NCBI RefSeq assembly: GCF_947507565.1
Contig: NC_089178.1
Location: 186,001-250,000, forward strand
From: Oscarella lobularis
Lineage: Eukaryota > Porifera > Homoscleromorpha > Homosclerophorida > Oscarellidae
Direction: 5' to 3'
DNA: 64,000 bases
Positions 1 through 16,042 of the stretch are shown here, piece after piece; position 1 is the first letter of the stretch, and each line of letters begins with the position of its first letter. Under the pieces are notes generated by a model. The model worked only from the letters and a program-made list of their open reading frames with translations, ran no database searches and was not told the origin of the DNA. Made by a program: the position numbers and the translations under genes.

Positions 1-1656
1 TCGGCTGAAGTTCCACTGCAGTATTCTGGTAGATCACAGCTTGCTGCAGCGTCTCGACACAAAACATCCGTGGACAAAAACTGCGTAAGCAAAGTAAATC
101 ATTAGACGGCGAGTTAGATGCTGTCACTTGGCAATTTGGACTGCAGCATAGCCCATCAGCACACTGAGCCTGATCGTGAAGACGACACGTTGAGGGATTA
201 CAGCACGAATCATTAGCTGCAGCGCATTCCTGTAACAATGAATAAAATGGTGCTAGTATTCCTTCTCTTATACCTCCGGCGAGCCGCAATCACAAGCCTC
301 TCCCGTCTCCACGAATCCATTGCCACAAACAGGATTTCCAAATAGCTTGAAATGATGTCAACTTACACGTAATTTTGCTGCGTTATAAACAGGTGTATTT
401 TCTCCCACCTTTGACGGTCGATTGAACAGACACGTTCCAAAGCCACTTTGCAAAAATGAATGATAATCTTCTTCGCTGCACGAACTAAACCTGTCGGGCG
501 GCGTGCGACTCCTGTCAACAAAATAGACCCAGAGTAATCACTTCGGTTATTAACTTACAAAGTGGCAGACATGATGCATTGAAGATTGCCATCAGCACAG
601 GTACAACCACCTAAAAAAGCGAGCTGCCAAAATACACATCAACAACAAGAATAGCCTACGATCGTTATCGTGATTCATATTGAGATTGTGTCCAAGTTCG
701 TGAGCCAAAATTGCGCTAAAAACATCTCGAGAAGTTGCCCCGAGATACTATGATATCAAAAAAAAGTGCGTAGGATATGCAGCCTAAAATGACTTTCGGC
801 AGAAGTGTACCTGGTTAACTCCTCCGCCGCCTGTTCGACTGCACACTCCTCCCAGTGTTGCTAGACCAGCAGTACTTCCATCAAAGTCGATACCACTGGT
901 ATTAAAATATTTGGAATTCTTATTGGCTGTTTTCGCGCATACTTACGTTATTAAATGACCGGTGTCGTGAGGACAGATTGGCAACAAATCGGCTTTCCGG
1001 TACTCGAGAAATGCGTCCAGGGTTTCGTCTGGCTTGCTGCTAATCACTATTTGGTCTCTAGTATTCCACACCTCTACAGCAAGCAGGGCTACTCTTGTAT
1101 TGATATATTTGTAGAACTAAGAGTTCAAACACGACGTAATAGATTTCATAGCAACTGTACCGGCGTTGCTTACCCCATCTATCATGTTTGCAACTGCCAC
1201 AGATTCCATTGCAGTAGCATTTACATTGCTTCCGCGAATTAGAAACTATCGCGAAAAGAAACTGACTGTGGCCCAGTAGTATAACCGTCAACTCACCTGT
1301 CTATTGTCATTGACGAGAACTAATTCTATTACCTTCTCTTCGGACACAACGTCTCTTCGAAGCTAAAGTTAGCATAAATACGAAATCGTTTATATAGCAA
1401 AAACGTAGAGCATACTCTGTGCCTTGGCGCTGCCTGTTGTTGCAGAATCCGTGGCGGAGAGAAAAGGATGTGACTGTGATTGAATTCACCACACATTTCA
1501 GTGACGTTTCTCTCTGTCAAGTCGCTGGCTCGATAGATGATGTGAATGTGACCGTCGTCCGTACTGTCGCCAGGTTCAATGTAAAAGTAAGTCGAATCGT
1601 CGTTGCCATGGTAGAAAATGCCACTAAAAATCAACAAATTAATAAATCTTATTACC

Positions 1657-1687
<31 letters not shown>

Positions 1688-2264
1688 TTCTCTGTACCTG
1701 AGTCCTTGGCATGTACTTAGAATAACGTTCGAGTCCGAATAACCCCGAATTTTTCCGTGGTAAAAGCAATTTTCCACACCTCTCTATAACAGCGTCACAA
1801 AGGCTAGTTAGACCTGCAGTCTCGAGCTACCGTGATGATTTTGTTGTTCGTTTCTGAATAATGTATTTGAACGAAGGTAGAAGGGATGAGGCGCCTAATT
1901 AATTAACTAAAGAGTCACGAACATCGATAAATATGTCAATTTTACCTGTTCAACGTAAGGTCTACGACGTACTGTTGGCCAAATACCGAAAGTAGAAAAG
2001 TCGTACTCAGGGGATGAGAGCCATTCGGCTATTGCGTCAGGTCAGTAGATACAGCATTGCCACGACTACCTACCAAGAGCGTCGAAAGATGACGGCCTAC
2101 TCGTTGACCAGAGTGGTCTTTGGGGATGAACTCTTGGAAATCTGAACAGAAATCAGACATGATTCAATAAGCCCATCATGATCCAAGTTACTTTCAGTCG
2201 CTTTGAGTAGCTCAGCTGAAACAGCAAGACAGCAAAGCAAGTAGAAATACGTCACCGCTCTCAT
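1..2264 (-). CDS. ADAM-family metalloprotease-disintegrin (3' end cut by window edge)
   Basis: Multi-exon gene read leftwards; its C-terminal part lies outside the window. The ATG at 2264 opens a hydrophobic signal peptide (MRAVTYFYLLCCLAVSAE), and a roughly 50 bp intron leads to a prodomain exon. Visible in order: prodomain pieces (FLLSVFGQQYVVDLTLN, YFYIEPGDSTDDGHIHIIYR), a reprolysin catalytic domain (VALLAVEVWNTRDQI, GLATLGGVCSRTGGG), the zinc site HELGHNLNMNHD near 670-710, and a disintegrin domain (GNPVCGNGFVETGEACDCG near 270-350). A cysteine-rich region continues to position 1. The zinc-site His and Glu residues are intact, so an active membrane-anchored sheddase of the ADAM8/9/12/15/19 kind is likely; the exact orthologue cannot be fixed without the C-terminus. 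An intron holds a 29-base homopolymer. Shares a 209 bp upstream region with NSUN5. Confidence 0.9.
1658..1686. repeat. 29-base poly-C run in an ADAM intron
   Basis: Uninterrupted run of 29 C on the + strand, so a G-run in the ADAM transcript, inside an intron. True length is uncertain because homopolymers are hard to sequence. A similar run lies in a muskelin intron. Confidence 0.95.
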
Positions 2265-2473
2265 GTTTATCTTTCCTCATACACAGTAATGACTGAATGT
2301 TGTCCTTAGTTACCAGTCCGGCTAGCTACTTTGTCGCAATTGAGGTGCTACTTTTGTGATGCAATCGGTAATATCTTACAAGTGCCCTTACAAGTACCAG
2401 TTGATCTGAATACATTTTTCTAATAATTCGCTCAATTATAAGCGGCGCTCATCCGGGAGGCCATCGATGTCCG
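2265..2473. promoter_or_regulatory. Shared head-to-head upstream region, ADAM / NSUN5
   Basis: 209 bp separates the two divergent start codons, so both promoters must lie here or overlap the first exons. No convincing TATA box was seen. Assignment rests on position only. Confidence 0.5.
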
Positions 2474-4195
<1,722 letters not shown>

Positions 4196-4608
4196 AAACT
4201 ATACCTTTAAATTGAGTTTCTATTGCGACTCGTTTCTCGGATATTCTCCCACCGTACATTACGTTACCCAATATTATTACAAAATCCCGATTACAAAGAA
4301 ACAACCGGCACCTGCCCATCCATCCTACTACGTACGCGTGCATCTAGTTTTGACCGGCAACATCCAATGCAACGACTGTACAACGAACACTCACGACTGC
4401 GCAAGGAGGCAATACAGCAGCAGCAGCGTGTCAGAATTAACACACGCTCAGTTGCACAAAACTCCAATCGTTCTTTATACAGACGTCTTGAGGGAGGGAG
4501 GAGGGAGGAGGGAGGGAAGGATCGAGGAAGGAAAGAAGGGAGAAGGGGATACGATTCTTATCAAAGGGACAAAAACTAGAATGGGAGCAGACACCAGTTG
4601 AGCTGATA
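4196..4608. other. Intergenic 3'-3' spacer, NSUN5 / WNK, with a polypurine tract
   Basis: 413 bp with no supported gene. From about 4490 to 4550 the + strand is almost pure A/G (repeated GGGAGG and GAAGG units), a polypurine tract able in principle to form triplex DNA. Both genes' 3' UTRs must end here. Small open frames across it lack conserved features. Confidence 0.6.
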
Positions 4609-9223
<4,615 letters not shown>

Positions 9224-9690
9224 GTGTCGATCGTTTCGGGAGAGGTCTCTCGCTTACTTGGCGGGTCGAAGAAACGCGCGTCGATTTAGAAAGTCATCGC
9301 TTTTCGAAGCGACGAGCATTCCACGAAGGCGATTGGCTATTTGGGGGGTCTCCGCCTATCGCGCTGTGCCACTTGCAATCCACTGGTCACCGGTGGGCGC
9401 CGTGGAAGGCAGCGACACGTCCCGACGATACTTTTTCGTTTCGCTGCGCGTCGAGGCCGGGCCGAGGACGGATCGAGGCGCTATTCCCGCCGGTTGTTTC
9501 ACAAATCGTTGAACAAGAGCACGACGATCGATGAACGATCGGTTCTTGGGCGTCGCGAAAGAAAAAAGAAAGAGAATTCGACGAAATATGGATAGAGCTA
9601 AGCAACTCGCGGGATAGGCGCATGCGTTGGTATTTAACGCACGCAATCAGTGTGAACCCACCCCGGATACTCTTCCTTTTGTGAGATCGA
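9224..9690. promoter_or_regulatory. Bidirectional upstream region, WNK / SOCS-box pseudokinase
   Basis: 467 bp between divergent ATGs. An inverted CCAAT box (GATTGGCT, near 9330) and an NRF1-like palindromic core (GCGCATGCG, near 9618) are visible. Open frames in this interval overlap on both strands and are not conserved, so I treat the whole interval as regulatory plus 5' UTR. Confidence 0.5.
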
Positions 9691-10965
9691 ATGGAGTCGC
9701 GGCGACGCATAGCGTCATTACAAGAATTGTGTAGTATTGCAGTGTGGAAATGCATGGGACTGCAGCGTATGAATCAATTAGGAAAACTGCCGCTACCGAG
9801 TGCGCTCAAGAGTTACGTGCATCAGACTCACAATCTTGCCGTACAATTGCAAGACGGATGTCGCGTAGCGAGAACGAGCGAGTGCGATTTTATCAGAGCA
9901 CTTTGCCCGTCACGTGCAGCAAGCGTTGTTTACGCTCTCATTCAAGTTGACAACTCGAAAGTTCCTTATTTGCTGCAGGCGTGGCCAAAAATCAAGCCCC
10001 ACCCAAGCCTTCACCGTTGCTACTATACCGACACGCGATCCAACGCGACACGTCACATGTACGCATTGGAAAATTTCGAAGCGAAATCGATTGACGACTG
10101 GATCGCAACGAATCAGTCCTACACGCGCGCAATACGAGTTTTTTTGGACATAACCGAAGCGATTTGCTATCTGCATCAGAAAAGAATCTACTCGACGCGC
10201 ATCGTACCGTCAAAGATTATCTTTACCGGCGAGGGGCGTGTCAAACTAACGTTTTTACCGATCAACGATTGCAAGTACGATCTTTTTCAGCCGCCGCGCT
10301 ATCCGCACTATAGCCGCTGTTCGGAAAAGGACGACGTGTGGCGTCTCGCCGTCCTTTTTCACCGAATTATGTATAAGATTTCTGGTGGCGGCGGCGGCGG
10401 CGGCGGCGAATCGAGCCGGCCGTCTGCTCAACAGATAAGCCGCCTGCACGCGGACGTCGCTCGACGACAAACGTCGTACGCGGACGGACGACCGCTTAGT
10501 TCGCGCTTCGCGAGATTTTTAATACAATGCCTATCGGTTAATCCGACGAGAAGACCGACTGTTGAGCAAGTGCGAGATTTCGCTAAGGAATTGTGCGAGT
10601 CTCGCGGCGAGGGACGGCGACGGCGACCCGCGTCGGCACCCGTTGTGCTTCAGCGGAGAAAAGAATTGGCGGCTCGATTGACGCTCGTTCAGCCGTCTCT
10701 TTCCGTCGTCGATTGCATCGACGAGACGAACGCTTCGCGGCCGCTCGAATGGCTAGAACGGCTCTCGTCTCGTACGACGGCACCCGTTGAAAAAGAGGCG
10801 AGGAAAGCGAAGAAATCGGAAATAGTCTGGCCGGCATCGACGACGTATTTCGTCGTTTCGTCGGCACCGATTGAACGATTGGAAGCGCGGCGTTCCACTA
10901 AGCTGCCATCAACTATAAAGCGTCCGGGACCGAGGCGAACATCTTGTCCAAATAGTCAGTACTAG
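9691..10965 (+). CDS. SOCS-box / pseudokinase protein, intronless
   Basis: Single-exon 424-residue protein. Residues about 7-45 form a SOCS-box-like motif: SLQELCSIAVWKCMG is a BC-box (elongin B/C contact) and KLPLPSALKSYV has the LPLP Cullin-box signature. Residues about 60-300 have a protein-kinase-like pattern (VFLDITEAICYLHQKRI, EKDDVWRLAVLFHRIMY, FLIQCLSVNPTRRPTVEQV) but every catalytic element is gone. The HRDxKxxN position reads STRIVPSK, the DFG position reads FLP, and no VAIK lysine or glycine loop is recognisable. I infer an elongin-cullin substrate adaptor with a pseudokinase substrate- or scaffold-binding domain. The C-terminal 110 residues are basic and Ser/Pro-rich. A poly-Gly run (GGGGGGGG) interrupts the kinase fold. 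Ends 9 bp before the EZH2 stop on the other strand. No orthologue is known to me. Confidence 0.85.
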   Translation: MESRRRIASLQELCSIAVWKCMGLQRMNQLGKLPLPSALKSYVHQTHNLAVQLQDGCRVARTSECDFIRALCPSRAASVVYALIQVDNSKVPYLLQAWPKIKPHPSLHRCYYTDTRSNATRHMYALENFEAKSIDDWIATNQSYTRAIRVFLDITEAICYLHQKRIYSTRIVPSKIIFTGEGRVKLTFLPINDCKYDLFQPPRYPHYSRCSEKDDVWRLAVLFHRIMYKISGGGGGGGGESSRPSAQQISRLHADVARRQTSYADGRPLSSRFARFLIQCLSVNPTRRPTVEQVRDFAKELCESRGEGRRRRPASAPVVLQRRKELAARLTLVQPSLSVVDCIDETNASRPLEWLERLSSRTTAPVEKEARKAKKSEIVWPASTTYFVVSSAPIERLEARRSTKLPSTIKRPGPRRTSCPNSQY

Positions 10966-10974
10966 GGTGCACTT

Positions 10975-13900
10975 CTACTTGCCTTCCTGAACGATGTCTA
11001 TCGTTCGTTCCAGAGCGACGAACTTGAGTGCATCCGTAGGACCGTATCTGAAGACAGAATCAGTTGAGTTTAAAGCTAGAGAAATTTAATTGAAAAGATT
11101 ATATGAACCTGTAGTCAAAGAAGAGTTCTTCTCCTGTACTAATTGGTCGTTTGGCGTAAATGCCGATCCGGTGATCGCCGGCAACCATCATAACTAGTGA
11201 AAGACCCAATCAGGTATCAGGTACAGCAACGCAAAAAGTTTGACGGCAAAATTCAGTGACGACTCCGCATGCGTATTTAGCAAAAATTAGCATAGGGTCT
11301 TACCCACCTTTTGCATAGCAATTCGGATGAATTGAATGGTTAGCGAATCGAATCTTGTTGCCCTTGCGAGTGGCATCGACGACAAAATCTGAAGAGAAGT
11401 CAGTAATGTACACTTGCGGTGCAAGCAAGCAAGCAAGCAAAGTCTTTCATCTTTCACCTTGATTCAAGTTAAAGAGAAAACTGCACTTGTACTTATCGTA
11501 TACTTTCCCCCGTCGATCGGCTTCCTCTTGCGATATGACTTCGCCGCAGTACTCACCGATAAATTCGTTCTTCTGGGCCGGCTCTCCAATGAATATACCC
11601 CAACCGGCAACATCAGACGGAGCAAGCAAAAGACGCTAAAAAGAAATCCCCAATAAAAAACCAAGAATGAAAGCTTCTCCTACTCGTAACTGGTACTGCG
11701 TACTACAGCTATAAAAGTCACCTTTCTCAGCCCTCGCTGAAGGTTCACATTCTTGCATGATACCGTCTCCTGCTCGGGAACAGCATCTAATATGAAACAA
11801 GGTGTGAAATCGAAATATGGAACGTGCCTACGACATACTGGCGCCACAAGACGAACACAGATCGGCGTCGCACTCTCGTGCGGCCAAAAAGCACGGACAC
11901 AACTTCGTGTTGCACGACGCCTTACATCGACAGCCAAGAAAACGATTTGAGCCTAAACAAAAAAATCCACACAAACGTTTTTTCAGTAACACAAACGCAA
12001 ACGCACAATCTTCTGCACATAAACAAAACTTCTCGCAGAAATTCTTCACCGACGCGCAGGGACAACGAGGCGCCTCGCAGGGACCCTCGTGATTGCATGG
12101 AGTGTAACTGCACGACGGAGTGGAATGCGATTCTACGTATTGAATTGTTAGAAAAGGAGCAGAGAAAAATCATCCTCCTTCTCACTTTTTTGCTGCTGCA
12201 ATTTTCGACAGAGCATGTACCAAGTGCGAGCCTTCTTCTTTTTTCCCCGACTGATGGGCTCGCTTTGGGTCTCTCGCGTGTGCTCCGTTGACTCGGTCGT
12301 TTCTCTCTGAGCGTACAGATAAACCTGACAAAGAGACAGTGAATTCGCAACTCTAGGCGCGGGCCTTAACATCTTTTTCACTTCTTTGCAGGACTTTGTA
12401 TTCAGCACTTGGGCCAGAGCGCAGTAGTTCTGCATGAATATGGGTTTTAGCACGCCAAATAGAGACGCCTCTGTGCCACTCCAGTCTTTGGTGGAGAAAG
12501 TACCTGATGCAACAGTCAGTACAAGCAGATTATTTATTTATTTATTTATTTATTAAAACTGCTAGGACTCACCACTGTCGCTTTTTGCTATGGAGCTTAC
12601 AAGTTCTTTTCCCTTTCCACTGTGAGCAGGTGCAACGTGAAGAAAGCAGTCAGCACCACAAGGCGCAAGTGGTCGTTTAGCCCCAGAAGTGAGCTAGATG
12701 GATAGAATTCTCTGCAAAGCTGTAGAATTGCATACGATACCTTTGGCTTCTTTTCGTTTGGTAGTATAGTTGCCGCTACAAATGTAAATAACAGCAATCG
12801 GGGTTGACACGTGTACTGTATGAACTATCGCGACTGACTGATCGTACAATGAATAAAGCAGTCATATTTGTAGCACATTCGGCAAAAGAGACGACGATAC
12901 GAATCAAGGCATTGATCTGGAGACATCGCTTCGACGTTACCGCTAGCAAACGAAACACGTACACCCCCTAGCAAAAGTAGACTCGTAAGCATACCTATCA
13001 ATATTCGGAGCACATAGAGAAAGGCCAAGAAGACGACAATATCTATAAAGGCAGATAGACGTCTTTGGGCTGCTTCATTTTTACACCTAGTTTACCTGTC
13101 ATAAACTTTGTCTTCTGATCCGCACTGTGGAAAAACGGTTGCAATTGCCGTAAATATAGCCATGTCAGTCCCTAAGCATTGAGCACTATAAATGTACGGT
13201 AGTCTACTTTCAAGTTGCAACTTCACACCTTTTGTCCCACTAGCCGAAGCCTGGCTATCTGTCTGTAAGCTTTTCACAAGCTTCAAGAAGATGTCGTCGT
13301 CTACGCTAAGATGCTCGCCTAGAAGCAATATATTGTTATAGATTCTTATAGCAGGGGTGGCTAGCCCAGCCCTCCTCCCCATAGTACCATCGCTGGATTG
13401 ATCGTGTACAGTTGCGTCATAGTTTTTGATTAGCTCTTCAATAAAGCTGCCCTCTTCTTCGAGAATTTGTTCACCCATGTACGGAATGTTATGCAAAACG
13501 GTCTCGTCTTCGACCTGTAGAATTTTGCGTGAAGGCGCCATACGGTTAGACTGACTGCTCTTTTGTATAATACAAGATAGTTTTGCTGTAGAGGAGCCCA
13601 CGCTCTCGATTTTGGCAAAGGCGAGACCGGATCTAGAAGAACACACGATATTTTCTCGTTCTGCAACAAAGGGAAATTCGAAAATCGAAATATCTTTGTC
13701 ATTTTGGCGAGAGAACTTGCTTTTTCTCCGGTATCATCCGCTTTTTGATCCAGACGATCGACTGGCTTGAGCTGCACAGGCGACACTTCGCCGCGACGCT
13801 CTTCCGCTACGAGGCGAAGATTTTTCGAGAGCAACTCCTGCGCAGAGGATCGTCGCCGGTTTTCGCGCCACAGCGTCATCCAGTGCGCGCGCCTACACCT

Positions 13901-13982
13901 TCATCATTCCAGTCTGAGCTTCCTCCTTCTCCGAACGAAGACGCCGATACACGGACACGGTTTTACGCTGCAGTTCCAACAT
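10975..13982 (-). CDS. EZH2: EZH2 histone H3K27 methyltransferase (PRC2)
   Basis: Multi-exon Enhancer-of-zeste orthologue. Start inferred at 13982 ([20 protein letters not shown]). Recognisable blocks: [43 protein letters not shown], the CXC pre-SET region ([19 protein letters not shown]) and a complete SET domain. The SET domain shows [38 protein letters not shown], the SAM/substrate motifs [14 protein letters not shown], and GEELFFDYR. The end is [13 protein letters not shown]. It deposits H3K27me3 within Polycomb repressive complex 2 together with EED and SUZ12. All catalytic SET residues appear intact. Introns are about 50-100 bp; one near 12530 contains an ATTT tetranucleotide run. The stop lies 9 bp from the stop of the convergent pseudokinase gene. 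Confidence 0.95.
12528..12555. repeat. TTTA tetranucleotide run in EZH2 intron
   Basis: About seven tandem TTTA units, a simple microsatellite; no further function seen. Confidence 0.9.
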
Positions 13983-14127
13983 CGCGAAGCGAGCCTGCGC
14001 ATTCGAGGAACGTCCTTGAAAAGCGGCCACGTGTACCCAATTAAATAATTATTATTTGTACGTTTAACAGGTGTCCCGCGTGTACTGCTTACTGTATTGG
14101 TACTATGAGACCGGTCACCTATGTCTT

Positions 14128-15981
14128 TTAATTAAAAACCTTCTTATAAAAAAGGAGATAAACAGTTTCTCTGGTTTTTTGCTTTTCTACTTCAATATTA
14201 GCAATCTTTGTAACATGTTTGTCGTCAAATTTGTACCAAAGGCTTTCATCATCTATATGACGACAGTATGTGATATAATGTCCATAGGAAGCAGCGTATT
14301 TTCCCAAATGACAGCAAAATGCATACAACGTGTAGACTGCCTCCTCTTTCAATCCCCCATTCCTTTCAGTACTTGCACTGGCTTTTCCGCGATAACAATT
14401 CAGCATAATAGGCGAAATATCCAATTTTTCAACAGGAAAGTCAATAGCAGCATTACACTTATCTACTTTGTGCAAGGAAACATTGTAAGAAAAACGTTGA
14501 AGTTGAATTATTAGGCAGCGAGGAGTGGTGTGAATCAAAGCTTGACGAGTAGCAAAACCCAGAGGCAGCGACGACGTTACAGTTGCAGCTTCGCCGCGCC
14601 CCCGTTTTTTACAGGAAGGGCACGGAAGTGCGTCGTCTGGTCCAAGTCTTTCTGGCTGGCCAAATGACGCTAGACACGACTCTAAGAGGTTTGACGTCAG
14701 CGAAACGGGCAGGATATAGAACGTTTCTGGAATGGCTGAAAAGCTGTCGCACAAAAGACACTTCTTCATTTCAAGGATTAGCCCACCAAAGGTCGATTTC
14801 ACAATGGATGACTCCTCTCTCGAAAGAATGGCCCATTGCAACTGACCCAGAGTGAACAAAGAAGACAAAACGGGACTCGCCGGATGCCAAAGTAAACAAT
14901 CGCTAAGAAAATTCTTCGCTCTAATAAGAAACGATAGGTTGAAGTTCTCATAGAAATTTCCACTTCCGCCGGCTTCAAGAACACGAAACAATTTCTCCGT
15001 TGCCAATTCAGCATTTTCAAGATTAAACAAATTATTTCCAGCAGTACCATTCACATAGCCGTCTCGTCTCGGCCGCCCCCGCCGTCGTCGACGACGACGT
15101 ACATCTTCCCCTATGTCATTCATAGTCAAGGAATCGACGTGACAGTCGCTGTGGGCTTCACTCGTTGTTTTCACTGTCTCGTCGATAACATCTAGAAGCC
15201 ATAGAAGAAATTCGCCGACGTCCGTCTGCCTTTGGTATCCGTCCGCGGGAGAAGCAATCAACGACGGATTTAGGACGTGAGCGATGGAACGAAATTCAAC
15301 ATTGCTCACGTGACTGCCTTTCTGTTTGAGAATCCTAAGACTGCCAAGCAATTCGATAAGCGAGCAAACAAAGTCTTTTCGCTCCTGCTGCTGCCCATCG
15401 CGTTCAAGACGAGATAGTGGAACTTGATTGCTCGCTCTGAGACCTTCTAAAAAACCAGGCGCCCTAGCTAAACATTGAAGGCAAGAATTAAGAAAACAGG
15501 TATTTGATCCGTCATTTTTTATTCCTCGAGGATAGACATCGTTCTGCTTTCCAAACAGCAACAGAGTTTTCAACGACCACGAACGAGAAACCGATTGAGA
15601 ACAATCTTTAGGTGATGGTGATGGTAATGTTGGTGGTGGTGGCAGTGACAGCGGTGAGGGAGGAAGAGATGCATAAGAAACTTTTCCCTCAGAGTCTTTT
15701 GTCATTTCGTTTGGTGTTCTGGAGGCGGCACCGCTGTCGTAGACTTGTTTGAGTCCCGCAGCAACGAGAAAAAAGGGTAGGGTGCCGTTGATAACGAAGA
15801 TTACAAAAGAGTTGATCAAATAGACAATTCCCAATAGAAAACGTATCGAACTCTCTTTCTCTCGGCCGCGATTGCGTAAAACCTCGTCGCTCATCCATCC
15901 TAAGATCAGGACAACAAGGATTTGGAGAACAGAACTCCTTAGCATCGACGCGAACACTTCTTCGACGTTCGATGCCTTCAT
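14128..15981 (-). CDS. USP30: USP30-like ubiquitin carboxyl-terminal hydrolase, membrane anchored, intronless
   Basis: Single-exon 617-residue USP-family deubiquitinase. N-terminal hydrophobic segments (residues about 16-30 and 48-77) suggest a membrane anchor, as in mitochondrial outer-membrane USP30, which removes ubiquitin placed by Parkin. The Cys box is NDGSNTCFLNSCLQCL with the nucleophile at about C162. Two Cys pairs (CLLC; CPSCKK) make the zinc-stabilised fingers. The His box near the end is YGHYITYCR (His about 568), then LWYKFDDKHV and YLLFYKKVF. Human USP30 has Ser at the third catalytic position; here the region reads FDD, so a conventional Asp is likely. Assignment to USP30 rests on the N-terminal anchor and length and is less certain than assignment to the USP family. 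Lack of introns suggests retroposition. Starts 61 bp from divergent muskelin. Confidence 0.85.
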   Translation of the reverse strand: MKASNVEEVFASMLRSSVLQILVVLILGWMSDEVLRNRGREKESSIRFLLGIVYLINSFVIFVINGTLPFFLVAAGLKQVYDSGAASRTPNEMTKDSEGKVSYASLPPSPLSLPPPPTLPSPSPKDCSQSVSRSWSLKTLLLFGKQNDVYPRGIKNDGSNTCFLNSCLQCLARAPGFLEGLRASNQVPLSRLERDGQQQERKDFVCSLIELLGSLRILKQKGSHVSNVEFRSIAHVLNPSLIASPADGYQRQTDVGEFLLWLLDVIDETVKTTSEAHSDCHVDSLTMNDIGEDVRRRRRRRGRPRRDGYVNGTAGNNLFNLENAELATEKLFRVLEAGGSGNFYENFNLSFLIRAKNFLSDCLLWHPASPVLSSLFTLGQLQWAILSREESSIVKSTFGGLILEMKKCLLCDSFSAIPETFYILPVSLTSNLLESCLASFGQPERLGPDDALPCPSCKKRGRGEAATVTSSLPLGFATRQALIHTTPRCLIIQLQRFSYNVSLHKVDKCNAAIDFPVEKLDISPIMLNCYRGKASASTERNGGLKEEAVYTLYAFCCHLGKYAASYGHYITYCRHIDDESLWYKFDDKHVTKIANIEVEKQKTRETVYLLFYKKVFN

Positions 15982-16042
15982 TTGCCGAAGCTGCGCGGCG
16001 GCGTGCGCACAAAGTGCGCGCTTGTTCGACGTCGCGCAACCG
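15982..16042. promoter_or_regulatory. 61 bp bidirectional start region, USP30-like / muskelin
   Basis: Only 61 bp separates the two ATGs. It is GC-rich with TGCGCAC and TGCGCGC half-sites resembling NRF1 elements. Transcription start sites must overlap or lie within coding sequence. Confidence 0.5.

Noticed and set aside
14071-14514. 147-codon plus-strand frame
   Set aside because: Lies opposite the USP His box, which is conserved; the plus frame shows no family features.
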